Shown: positions 1 to 5,580, counted from the stretch's first letter. The stretch: DNA of 6,678 nucleotides from an uncultured Acidobacteriota bacterium (GCA_913043805.1 CAJWMX010000164.1:1-6678), one strand, 5' to 3'. Translations and numbers: made by a program. The notes: generated from the letters alone by a model not told the origin.

Positions 1-162
1 GATCTTCTCGGTCGGAAACCCGGCCTCTTCGACCGCTCGGGTCGCCTCGGCGATCTCCGCTTCGCCGCCCTGGAGCTGTTCGGCGCTTGCCTCAGCCCGC
101 TTCTTCCGGCCCGGCTTGAGCGCCTTGCCGAACGAGTCCATCTGTTCGAAATAGGGTTTCAC
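1..162 (-). CDS. gcdA: Glutaconyl-CoA decarboxylase alpha subunit (carboxyltransferase), N-terminus only
   Basis: Partial gene: the first 54 residues, running off the left edge with no stop. The N-terminus (MKPYFEQMDSFGKAL) followed by a charged helical stretch resembles, from memory, the start of Acidaminococcus GcdA, which begins with a PRYFQNMPQVGKPL-like segment and a Glu/Lys-rich helix before the carboxyltransferase core. In the family this subunit moves the carboxyl group of glutaconyl-CoA onto the biotin of the carrier subunit, giving crotonyl-CoA. A GTG start at 162 is chosen because AGAAGGA lies 8 nt upstream (minus strand, 177-171) and because it preserves the conserved PYF segment; an ATG at 141 would lose it. 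It is the fifth gene of the operon, 49 bp after the dehydrogenase. Only the N-terminus is visible, so a related acyl-CoA carboxyltransferase (propionyl- or methylmalonyl-CoA type) is not excluded by this piece alone; the operon context makes GcdA most likely. Confidence 0.72.
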   Translation of the reverse strand, partial: MKPYFEQMDSFGKALKPGRKKRAEASAEQLQGGEAEIAEATRAVEEAGFPTEKI

Positions 163-170
163 GACGGTGT

Positions 171-177
171 TCCTTCT
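171..177 (-). promoter_or_regulatory. Ribosome binding site of the alpha-subunit gene
   Basis: The minus strand reads AGAAGGA here, a good Shine-Dalgarno match ending 8 nt before the GTG at 162. It is the strongest ribosome binding site in the operon and decides the GTG start over the downstream ATG at 141. Confidence 0.6.
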
Positions 178-211
178 ACGTCTTGCCCTGGGCTTTGGGC
201 TTTGGCCGCGA

Positions 212-1369
212 CTACCGGTTCAGCGTATGGCCGCAGGCGATGCCAGAGATGATCAGCTTCTGCACGTTAGACGTCCCTTCGACCACCTGCAGCGACTTGG
301 CGTCTCGATACAGCCGCTCGGCGCCATACTCGGTCGAGTATCCGTAGGAACCGAAGATCTTCATGCACTCGTTCGCGGCGTGCACGGCGGCCTCCGACGC
401 CAGATACTTCGCCATCGACGTCTCGTACTGGTTCGGCTTGCCCTGATCCTTCAACCACGCGGCTCGATACACCAGCATCCGCGCCGCCTCGTGCTCGACA
501 GCCATCTCCGCGATCTGCGCCTGGATCATCTGGTGATGTGAGATCGGCTTTCCGAACTGCGTCCGCTCATTCGCATAGTCGACGGCCAGTTCGAGCGCGG
601 CGCCGGCGACACCCAGGGCGCCAGCCGCACAGCCCAGACGGGTGTTGTTGAGCTGCCACATGCAGATCTTGAAGCCCTCGCCCGGTTCACCCAGGAGGGC
701 ATCCTTGGGCAACCGGGTGCCGCTGAAGGACATCTCGCCGGTTGGCGCGCAGTACAGCCCCAGCTTCGTCTCGATATCGGTCGCCGCCAGGTCGTTCACC
801 TTCTTCGGCTCGAGAATGAATGCGCTCATCCCCCGGTGCTTCTTCTCGGGGTCGGTCATGACGTAGAGCAGACCGGCGTCCCCCTGGCTGGCGTTCGACA
901 CCCAGATCTTGTTGCCCTGCAGTTCCCAGTGGTCGCCCATGTCGCGAGCCACCGTCCTCATGCTCGCCACGTCCGACCCGCTCTCGGGCTCGGTCATGCC
1001 AAAGAAGCCGATCTGGCTGCCGTCGATCCAGCCGGGGATAAACTTCTGTTTCTGCGCCTCGGTGCCGAACTGGGCGACAGTCAGGGCCGGGCCAAGATTC
1101 TGCATATTGAACGGCAAACGCCACGACGCGGACACCCGAGCCACCTGTTCGGCCATCAACACCGATTCCATGAACCCGAAGCCGGTGCCACCGTACACCT
1201 CGGGCACCGCGCACGAGAAGAACCCGAGCTCTCCCATCCGCGCCACGCGGTCGGTGCGGAACTCGTGGTTCCGCTCCTCCTCCTGCAGCGTGGGCTTGAT
1301 GTCGTTCTCGGCGAACTCTCGCGCCGTTTCCTGTACCAGCTTCTGTTCTTCCGTTAGCTCGAACTGCAT
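212..1369 (-). CDS. gcdH: Glutaryl-CoA dehydrogenase, probably non-decarboxylating (glutaconyl-CoA-forming)
   Basis: A 385-residue flavoprotein of normal acyl-CoA dehydrogenase length and cytoplasmic. Visible family landmarks are the helical N-terminal domain (1-120), the flavin/substrate strand MTEPESGSD (125-133), WVSN (156-159), the FAD-contact segment ERTQFGKPI (268-276) and the catalytic base Glu364 in VVEGTSN (362-368). Arg84 (in ASWRL) aligns with human Arg94, which holds the free carboxylate of glutaryl-CoA; ordinary short- and medium-chain enzymes lack it. Val363, just before the catalytic Glu, replaces the Tyr of decarboxylating enzymes, and Ala77 stands where human Glu87 is. The Tyr-to-Val exchange is the key published difference of the non-decarboxylating Desulfococcus enzyme. 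Product predicted: glutaconyl-CoA, handed to the decarboxylase encoded around it. Electrons would go to an electron-transfer flavoprotein not seen here. The ATG at 1369 gives the usual MQFELTEEQ start; its ribosome site is weak. The gene symbol follows the family; activity is inferred. Confidence 0.85.
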   Translation of the reverse strand: MQFELTEEQKLVQETAREFAENDIKPTLQEEERNHEFRTDRVARMGELGFFSCAVPEVYGGTGFGFMESVLMAEQVARVSASWRLPFNMQNLGPALTVAQFGTEAQKQKFIPGWIDGSQIGFFGMTEPESGSDVASMRTVARDMGDHWELQGNKIWVSNASQGDAGLLYVMTDPEKKHRGMSAFILEPKKVNDLAATDIETKLGLYCAPTGEMSFSGTRLPKDALLGEPGEGFKICMWQLNNTRLGCAAGALGVAGAALELAVDYANERTQFGKPISHHQMIQAQIAEMAVEHEAARMLVYRAAWLKDQGKPNQYETSMAKYLASEAAVHAANECMKIFGSYGYSTEYGAERLYRDAKSLQVVEGTSNVQKLIISGIACGHTLNR

Positions 1370-1413
1370 GTCTTGCCTGATCTCTCGCCTGCCCGGTGCT
1401 CCGTCCGGCCGGT

Positions 1414-1632
1414 CTATCCGTCAATGGTGGCCAGGGCGTCGTCTTCCTCCACCTGGTCACCGACCTTCACCGCCACCGCGGTCACCTCGCCGTCGGAGGG
1501 CGCGTAGACCACCGTCTCCATCTTCATTGCCTCGAGGACCAGCACTTCATCGTCCTCCTCGACCGTGTCACCAACAGACACCGCGATCGACAATACCTTC
1601 CCCGCCAACGGCGCCAGTACCTCTTCAGCCAT
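1414..1632 (-). CDS. gcdC: Biotin carrier subunit of the decarboxylase (minimal biotinyl domain)
   Basis: A 72-residue protein that is essentially one biotinyl (lipoyl-like) domain. The biotin-acceptor motif EAMKMET lies at 34-40, making Lys37 the residue expected to be biotinylated. The two half-barrels are marked by the duplicated VGDTVEEDD (20-28) and VGDQVEEDD (57-65) turns. In the complex the carboxybiotin shuttles CO2 from the alpha subunit to the membrane beta subunit. Known GcdC-type subunits are longer, with an N-terminal region and a flexible Ala/Pro-rich linker; both are absent here, so flexibility must come from elsewhere or the carrier diffuses freely. It starts at the ATG at 1632 with AGGGA 7 nt upstream (1644-1640), 39 bp after the beta-subunit stop and 44 bp before the dehydrogenase. 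It could in principle serve another biotin enzyme, but its position between beta and alpha genes argues for this complex. Confidence 0.88.
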   Translation of the reverse strand: MAEEVLAPLAGKVLSIAVSVGDTVEEDDEVLVLEAMKMETVVYAPSDGEVTAVAVKVGDQVEEDDALATIDG

Positions 1633-1671
1633 ATCGTCGTCCCTACAGTTCAGCCAGAAGTCCGGATGCGC

Positions 1672-2775
1672 TCAGCCCAACATGCTCAGGAAGATCCCGG
1701 CGGCGATCACGGTGCCGATCACACCGGCGAGGTTCGGTCCCATCGCGAACATGAGCAGGTAGTTCTTCTTGTCCGCCTCAGCGCCCATCTTGTGCACGAC
1801 GCGGGCGGCCATCGGGACCGCCGAGACTCCGGCGGCCCCGACAAGAGGGTTGATCTTATCGCTGGACACCAGGTTCATCAGCTTGGCCAGTATCAGGCCG
1901 CTCGCCGTGCTGACGGTAAAGGCCACGAGTCCGAGCACGAAGATGAGGATGACGTCGGTCCGTAGGAAGTTCTCTGCGCTCATCGTCGCGCCGACGCTCA
2001 CACCCAGGAAGATCGTGACGATGTTCATCAGCGCGTCCTGGGCCGTCTCGGCCAACCGCTCCACCACCTTCGATTCTCGGAAGAGGTTCCCCAGCATGAA
2101 CATCCCGATGAGCGGGGCCGACGCGGGCACCAGGAGGATGATCACCAGCGTCGCGGCGATCGGAAACAGCAACTTCTCCCGGGCGGTGACCTTGCGCGCC
2201 TTCTTCATGCGGATGGCGCGCTCCTGCTCGGTGGTCAGCAGCCGCATGATCGGTGGCTGGATGATCGGCACCAGCGCCATGTATGAGTAGGCGGCCACCG
2301 CGCAGGCCCCAAGCAGGTGCGGCGCCAGCTGTGCCGCCAGAAAGATCGTGGTCGGTCCGTCCGCGCCGCCGATGATGCCGATCGTGGCCGCCTCTTCCAG
2401 AGAGAACCCGAAGGCCTGCGCGGCAAAGAAGGTCAGATACACGCCACCCTGTGCCGCGGCGCCGAGAAAGATCAGTCGGGGCTGCGAGAGCAGGGGCCCG
2501 AAGTCGGTATGGGCGCCCAGGCCCAGGAACACGAGGGGTGGAATCACCTCCCACTCGACGCCATAGCGATAGAACCGCCACAACAGCCCCTCCTCTGGCG
2601 TCATCAGTCCCGTGAGGGGCAGATTGGCCAGCAGGATGCCGAACCCGATCGGCAGGAGCAGCAACGGCTCGTGCTGCTTCGCGATCGCCAGATAGAGCAA
2701 TGTGAGGGCGATCGCCCACATCGCGACCATGCCGAGCGTGACCGAGAGGACGCCGAGCTGTTCGATGAAGGCCAC
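1672..2775 (-). CDS. gcdB: Na+-translocating decarboxylase beta subunit (GcdB/OadB family)
   Basis: A 367-residue polytopic membrane protein of normal family length. It decarboxylates carboxybiotin and couples this to Na+ export. The hallmark GGADGPT motif is present at 136-142, with Asp139 matching Asp203 of Klebsiella OadB. Tyr165 sits at the same spacing as Tyr229, and the second hallmark NPLVGAAGVSAVPMAAR (309-325) supplies Asn309, Gly313, Ser318 and Arg325 at exactly the spacing of Klebsiella Asn373, Gly377, Ser382 and Arg389. About nine hydrophobic segments are visible. The open frame continues upstream to 3282, but that extension overlaps the divergent gene and looks nothing like the family. 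The GTG at 2775 gives MAFIEQLGVLSVTLG, a normal family N-terminus, and lies only 2 nt after the stop of the small subunit, indicating translational coupling. The family also covers oxaloacetate and methylmalonyl-CoA decarboxylases; glutaconyl-CoA is chosen from the operon. Confidence 0.92.
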   Translation of the reverse strand: MAFIEQLGVLSVTLGMVAMWAIALTLLYLAIAKQHEPLLLLPIGFGILLANLPLTGLMTPEEGLLWRFYRYGVEWEVIPPLVFLGLGAHTDFGPLLSQPRLIFLGAAAQGGVYLTFFAAQAFGFSLEEAATIGIIGGADGPTTIFLAAQLAPHLLGACAVAAYSYMALVPIIQPPIMRLLTTEQERAIRMKKARKVTAREKLLFPIAATLVIILLVPASAPLIGMFMLGNLFRESKVVERLAETAQDALMNIVTIFLGVSVGATMSAENFLRTDVILIFVLGLVAFTVSTASGLILAKLMNLVSSDKINPLVGAAGVSAVPMAARVVHKMGAEADKKNYLLMFAMGPNLAGVIGTVIAAGIFLSMLG

Positions 2776-2777
2776 GG

Positions 2778-2912
2778 TCAGTCCGTGGACGCAGACCGGT
2801 CGGGCGCGGTCGCACCCAGGCGCGCGAGGAGCTTCATCATCAGATAGAGCAACCCGATGCCGGCAAAGACGCCGGCCAGGCCGCTCAGGAAGACATTGGC
2901 TGCGGGACTCAT
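2778..2912 (-). CDS. gcdD: Small OadG/GcdD-like membrane subunit of the decarboxylase
   Basis: A 44-residue protein with one membrane helix (about 6-28, rich in Gly, Leu and Phe), followed by a basic KLLAR step and a short polar tail. The pattern of a single helix with Gly residues, then Met/Leu and a basic edge, placed directly before the beta-subunit gene, is that of OadG gamma or GcdD delta subunits, which stabilise the complex and hold the carboxyltransferase at the membrane. It is much shorter than usual: the tail that binds the alpha subunit in other complexes is nearly absent. The ATG at 2912 is selected because the longer reading (to 3017) adds an Arg-rich, non-membrane stretch and would overlap the promoter region. 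No clear Shine-Dalgarno is seen. Its TGA at 2780-2778 lies 2 nt before the GTG of the beta gene. The call rests on helix type and position rather than a diagnostic residue. Confidence 0.65.
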   Translation of the reverse strand: MSPAANVFLSGLAGVFAGIGLLYLMMKLLARLGATAPDRSASTD

Positions 2913-2923
2913 AGACGATCGGC

Positions 2924-2933
2924 GGGCGCGCCC
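2924..2933. repeat. 10-bp perfect palindrome in the operon leader
   Basis: GGGCGCGCCC reads the same on both strands. It lies between the candidate transcript start and the first start codon of the decarboxylase operon, directly beside a run of C (2931-2937). It could be an operator half or just GC-rich sequence; no regulator is encoded in the window. Confidence 0.3.
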
Positions 2934-2949
2934 CCCCGTCCAGCCTCTG

Positions 2950-2955
2950 ATTATA
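2950..2955 (-). promoter_or_regulatory. Candidate -10 box for the decarboxylase operon
   Basis: The minus strand reads TATAAT exactly, in the only AT-rich patch (about 2948-2961) of a very GC-rich intergenic region. It would give a transcript start near 2943 and a leader of about 30 nt before the ATG at 2912. There is no recognisable -35 hexamer at the right distance; a 12-bp GC palindrome (2971-2982) sits there instead. Inferred from consensus match and position only. Confidence 0.4.
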
Positions 2956-2970
2956 TGTTGACGCGTGGCG

Positions 2971-2982
2971 GCCGCCGGCGGC
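2971..2982. repeat. 12-bp perfect palindrome in the divergent promoter region
   Basis: GCCGCCGGCGGC is a perfect palindrome positioned where the -35 element of the minus-strand TATAAT (2955-2950) would be expected, and about 45 bp upstream of the plus-strand start codon at 3026. A regulator bound here could act on both directions. Composition alone could also produce it in DNA this GC-rich. Confidence 0.3.
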
Positions 2983-3025
2983 TTGCGCCACGCCCGGCAG
3001 TGCGATACAAGCTCCACGAGAACCG

Positions 3026-4636
3026 ATGGCCGCAGCCCGCAAGCGGCGTGCCCGAGGGGGCCGCGCTACCGCGCCCGCCGCGCCGCCCCGACCCGCCTCG
3101 CCCCCCAGCCCCCTGCGGCGTCTGGCGATTCCGATCAGCCTGGGCCTGGCGCTCGCCCTGATCTCGGCCACCGACCGCGTCAGCGACCAGCTCGTGCTGA
3201 CCCGCTCGGTCTGGGCCGCCGCCGGTGCGCTGCTCGCCTGGTGTCTGGTACTCGCGCTGCAGGCGCGGCGGGACGGACGCACCCTGTCCCTGCACGTAGT
3301 GCTACGTCCTCAGCACTACGTGCAGGCGATGCTCCACATCAGCGTCTTGACCTACTGGGGCTACCACTGGCGCCCGGTCTACGACCACGCCTGGCTGCTG
3401 GTCGCACAGCTGCTGTTCGCCTACGCGTTCGACATGTTGCTGGCCTGGTCGCGCCGCGAGAGCTACGGCCTCGGCTTCGGCCCGTTCCCCATCATCTTCA
3501 GCACCAATCTGTTTCTCTGGTTTCGCGACGACTGGTTTTATTTGCAGTTCCTCATGCTGGCGGCCGGCTTCATGGGCAAGGCGTTCGTGCGGTGGGAGCG
3601 GGATGGACGGCGCACGCATATCTTCAATCCCTCGGCGTTCTCGCTCGGGCTCTTCTCGGTGGTCTTGATCGCCACCGGCACGACGAGCCTCACCTGGGGC
3701 CAGGAGATCGCATCCACGCTGACGCTGGCGCCCCGGATCTACCTGTTTCTCTTCGCCATCGGACTGGTGGCGATGTACGCCTTCTCGATCACGCTCGTGG
3801 CGGGCACCGCCGCCATCGTGCTGTTTGGCGCCAGCGCGCTCTACTCGGCTGTCACCGGGGTCCCGTACTTCATCGACTCCGAGATCCCGAGCGCCGTCTT
3901 CCTTGGGCTGCATCTGCTCGTCACCGACCCATCGACGTCTCCACGAACGCCGGTCGGCAAGGCCGTCTTCGGCCTCGGGTACGGGCTGGGGGTCTTCCTG
4001 CTGTATGCCGTGCTGGGTTTCCTCGGGGTGCCAACCTTCTACGACAAGCTGCTCGGCGTCCCTTTGCTAAACCTGAGCGTCCGGTGGATCGATCGGATGG
4101 TCGCGCGCCTCCGAGAGGGCGAGCGGCTGCCCCTCGTCGACGCACCGTTGGCCCCGGCCCAGACCAATCTGGCGTTCATGACCGGCTGGATCCTGTTTTT
4201 TGGTGCGATGACGCTGGCGGGCGCCACCGACGGCCGACATCGAGGTGACACCTTGCCGTTCTGGGAGATGACCTGTGGAGAGGGACGCGCGCAGGCGTGC
4301 GAGCGGCTGCTGCAGATCCAGACCAACTACTGCGGGGACAACGCCGGCTGGGCCTGCAACGAGCTCGGCCGCTACTACGCCGAAGGCGTGGTCGTCACTC
4401 CGGATCCAGACCGGGCCCGGGCCGCGTTCGCGCAGGCGTGCGAGCTGCGGTTCCAGGCCGGGTGCCTGAACCTGCTCCGCCCCGACGACTGGCTCAGCTC
4501 CGATCCGCGTCCCATCGACTATCGCCTGCTGTTGCGTGAGGCGGGCCCGAACCTGGTCGACATGCCCGAACCCGCGTTACTGACTCGCGCATGCGCGCAC
4601 GGCTGGCGTTCGGCCTGCGGGGACAGCACGCCGTGA
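3026..4636 (+). CDS. RnfD/NqrB/UnbU-like membrane protein fused to a cysteine-rich Sel1-like repeat domain
   Basis: A 536-residue protein. Residues 1-31 are an Arg/Ala/Pro-rich cytoplasmic tail. About ten hydrophobic segments follow up to residue 400, including HIFNPSAFSL (198-207) and TDPSTSPRTPVGK (300-312), which match the NPA(M/A) and TDPVTSP-type signatures of RnfD, NqrB and the enediyne-cluster protein UnbU. The SGAT-type site for covalent FMN, known in RnfD and NqrB, is not visible. After the last helix (about 383-400), residues 401-536 hold four cysteine pairs with identical C-x7-C spacing (417/425, 436/444, 472/480, 523/531) and ACNELGRYYAEG-type helices, as in Helicobacter Hcp Sel1-like repeats, where such pairs form disulfides. 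The domain is therefore probably periplasmic. The start is the ATG at 3026 with only a weak ribosome site. The stop overlaps the next gene's start (GTGA). No other rnf genes are present, so electron transport is not established; the function is unknown. Confidence 0.75.
   Translation: MAAARKRRARGGRATAPAAPPRPASPPSPLRRLAIPISLGLALALISATDRVSDQLVLTRSVWAAAGALLAWCLVLALQARRDGRTLSLHVVLRPQHYVQAMLHISVLTYWGYHWRPVYDHAWLLVAQLLFAYAFDMLLAWSRRESYGLGFGPFPIIFSTNLFLWFRDDWFYLQFLMLAAGFMGKAFVRWERDGRRTHIFNPSAFSLGLFSVVLIATGTTSLTWGQEIASTLTLAPRIYLFLFAIGLVAMYAFSITLVAGTAAIVLFGASALYSAVTGVPYFIDSEIPSAVFLGLHLLVTDPSTSPRTPVGKAVFGLGYGLGVFLLYAVLGFLGVPTFYDKLLGVPLLNLSVRWIDRMVARLREGERLPLVDAPLAPAQTNLAFMTGWILFFGAMTLAGATDGRHRGDTLPFWEMTCGEGRAQACERLLQIQTNYCGDNAGWACNELGRYYAEGVVVTPDPDRARAAFAQACELRFQAGCLNLLRPDDWLSSDPRPIDYRLLLREAGPNLVDMPEPALLTRACAHGWRSACGDSTP
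3289..3326. repeat. Perfect 15-bp inverted repeat with 8-nt loop inside the RnfD-like gene
   Basis: The left arm CCTGCACGTAGTGCT (3289-3303) and right arm AGCACTACGTGCAGG (3312-3326) are exact reverse complements separated by ACGTCCTC. The RNA would form a strong hairpin in codons 88-100 of the gene. A competing smaller hairpin, ACGTAG-TG-CTACGT (3294-3307), overlaps it. There is no following T-run, so it is not a standard terminator. Confidence 0.85.
4288..4304 (+). repeat. Direct repeat copy 1 (17 bp) in the Sel1-like domain
   Basis: CGCGCAGGCGTGCGAGC occurs here and again at 4429-4445, exactly 141 bp (47 codons) apart and in frame; both copies encode AQACE. It is probably a trace of Sel1-like repeat duplication or of shared codon choice in a repeated protein motif. 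Confidence 0.6.
4429..4445 (+). repeat. Direct repeat copy 2 (17 bp) in the Sel1-like domain
   Basis: Second exact copy of the 17-bp sequence at 4288-4304. The Cys it encodes is the first of its C-x7-C pair, while the Cys of copy 1 is the second of its pair, so the copies are not in register with the disulfide unit. Confidence 0.6.
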
Positions 4637-5580
4637 CCGAGCCGTCTCCCGTGATGTCCCCCTCGGACGGCTCCCGTCCCGGCTTGATGTTGCTAGCGCT
4701 ACTCATCGCCGGCGTCGGCGCCTGGATGTTCACCCAGACCCCGTCCCGGGGCGGCACGGAACCACCCCCTGGCGCCGCGCCACCGCCGGCGCTCCCTGGG
4801 TTCCGCTCCGACGCCTGGCTCCTTCCTGACGAGCCGCTTCTCGGATTCGTCAAGATCCCCGAGGGCCCGTTCCTGATGGGCGGCACGCCGGCGACCGACC
4901 CGGGCGCGTTCGACAACGAACGCTGGTCGAGCACGCTTTCGCGAGGCACCGTCACCCTCGAGACCTACTACCTCTCTCGCTATGAAGTCACCGTGGCGCA
5001 GTTCGCGGCGTTCGTCGTCGACACCGGCTACGAGCCGGCGGCCGAGACACTGGCCGCGCCAGGTGACCACCCGGTCAGCCATGTCTCCTGGCCTGATGCG
5101 CTGGCGTATGCTGACTGGCTCACGGGCGCGCTGGCCGCCGCTCCGAACACGCCGGAGCCGCTGCGTCAACGGCTCGCCGCCGGGTGGCGCGTGATGCTCC
5201 CGACCGAAGCCCAGTGGGAGAAGGCAGCCCGCGGGCCGGACGACCGCATCTACCCCTGGGGTGACACCGCGGACCGTGCCCGCGCCAACTTTCAGGGACA
5301 GACGACGGTCCCGGTTGGCAGCTATGCGTGTGACGACTGTCCGTACGGACTGGCGGACATGGGCGGCAATGTGTGGGAGTGGACCCGGAGCCCGTATCAA
5401 CCCTATCCGTTCACGGGCGACGACGACGTCGACACCCTTGGCGACGATGCACTCTGGGTGATGCGCGGCGGCTCCTTCACTGATCCGGAACGCAACCTAC
5501 GAACTGGCACCCGCGGTGGCGGTGACCCGGGTGCCCGCCGTCCGTTCATGGGGTTCCGCGTGGTCCTGGCGACGCCCTGA
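4633..5580 (+). CDS. Membrane-anchored SUMF/formylglycine-generating-enzyme-fold protein lacking the catalytic cysteines
   Basis: A 315-residue protein. A single hydrophobic segment (about 17-33) and a Gly/Pro-rich linker (38-55) precede a SUMF (FGE-sulfatase) domain at about 68-315, so the domain should lie outside the cytoplasm. Domain landmarks in order: IPEGPFLMGG (75-84), YEVTVAQF (117-124), HPVSHVSW (146-153), LPTEAQWEKAARG (189-201), YPWG (207-210), GGNVWEW (244-250), RGGSF (278-282) and GFRVV (307-311). True formylglycine-generating enzymes use two Cys in the final strand before GFR; here that stretch (RNLRTGTRGG, 287-296) has none. The only cysteines are Cys233 and Cys236 in a CDDC just before the GNVWEW loop. 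It is therefore unlikely to oxidise sulfatase cysteines; SUMF folds without these Cys serve as binding or structural modules or other enzymes. The GTG at 4633 overlaps the preceding stop (GTGA) with GGGGA 9 nt upstream, so the two are co-translated. An ATG at 4654 is a possible alternative start. Confidence 0.8.
   Translation: MTEPSPVMSPSDGSRPGLMLLALLIAGVGAWMFTQTPSRGGTEPPPGAAPPPALPGFRSDAWLLPDEPLLGFVKIPEGPFLMGGTPATDPGAFDNERWSSTLSRGTVTLETYYLSRYEVTVAQFAAFVVDTGYEPAAETLAAPGDHPVSHVSWPDALAYADWLTGALAAAPNTPEPLRQRLAAGWRVMLPTEAQWEKAARGPDDRIYPWGDTADRARANFQGQTTVPVGSYACDDCPYGLADMGGNVWEWTRSPYQPYPFTGDDDVDTLGDDALWVMRGGSFTDPERNLRTGTRGGGDPGARRPFMGFRVVLATP

Noticed and set aside
189..204. Short tandem repeat GGGCTTTGGGCTTTGG between the dehydrogenase and alpha-subunit genes
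   Set aside because: Only about two units of 7 bp in a 49-bp spacer; no hairpin or known signal, most likely chance.
909..1754. 281-residue plus-strand open frame opposite the dehydrogenase and biotin carrier
   Set aside because: Antisense shadow; the minus-strand frames encode clear conserved families with catalytic motifs.
2776..3282. Upstream extension of the beta-subunit reading frame to a 536-residue protein
   Set aside because: The extra N-terminus is Arg/Ala-rich, overlaps the small-subunit gene, the promoter region and the divergent gene, and does not resemble any beta subunit. The GTG at 2775 gives the family's normal length.
2965..4248. 427-residue plus-strand open frame overlapping the RnfD-like gene
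   Set aside because: It is an out-of-frame shadow rich in Arg, Pro and Ala, typical of GC-rich DNA; the other frame carries the recognisable membrane protein signatures.
3026..4636. Possibility that the Na+-pumping decarboxylase and the RnfD-like protein form one sodium-energetics locus
   Set aside because: They are divergently transcribed, no other Rnf or Nqr subunits are present, and the RnfD-like protein lacks the flavin site. Proximity alone does not support a joint pump.
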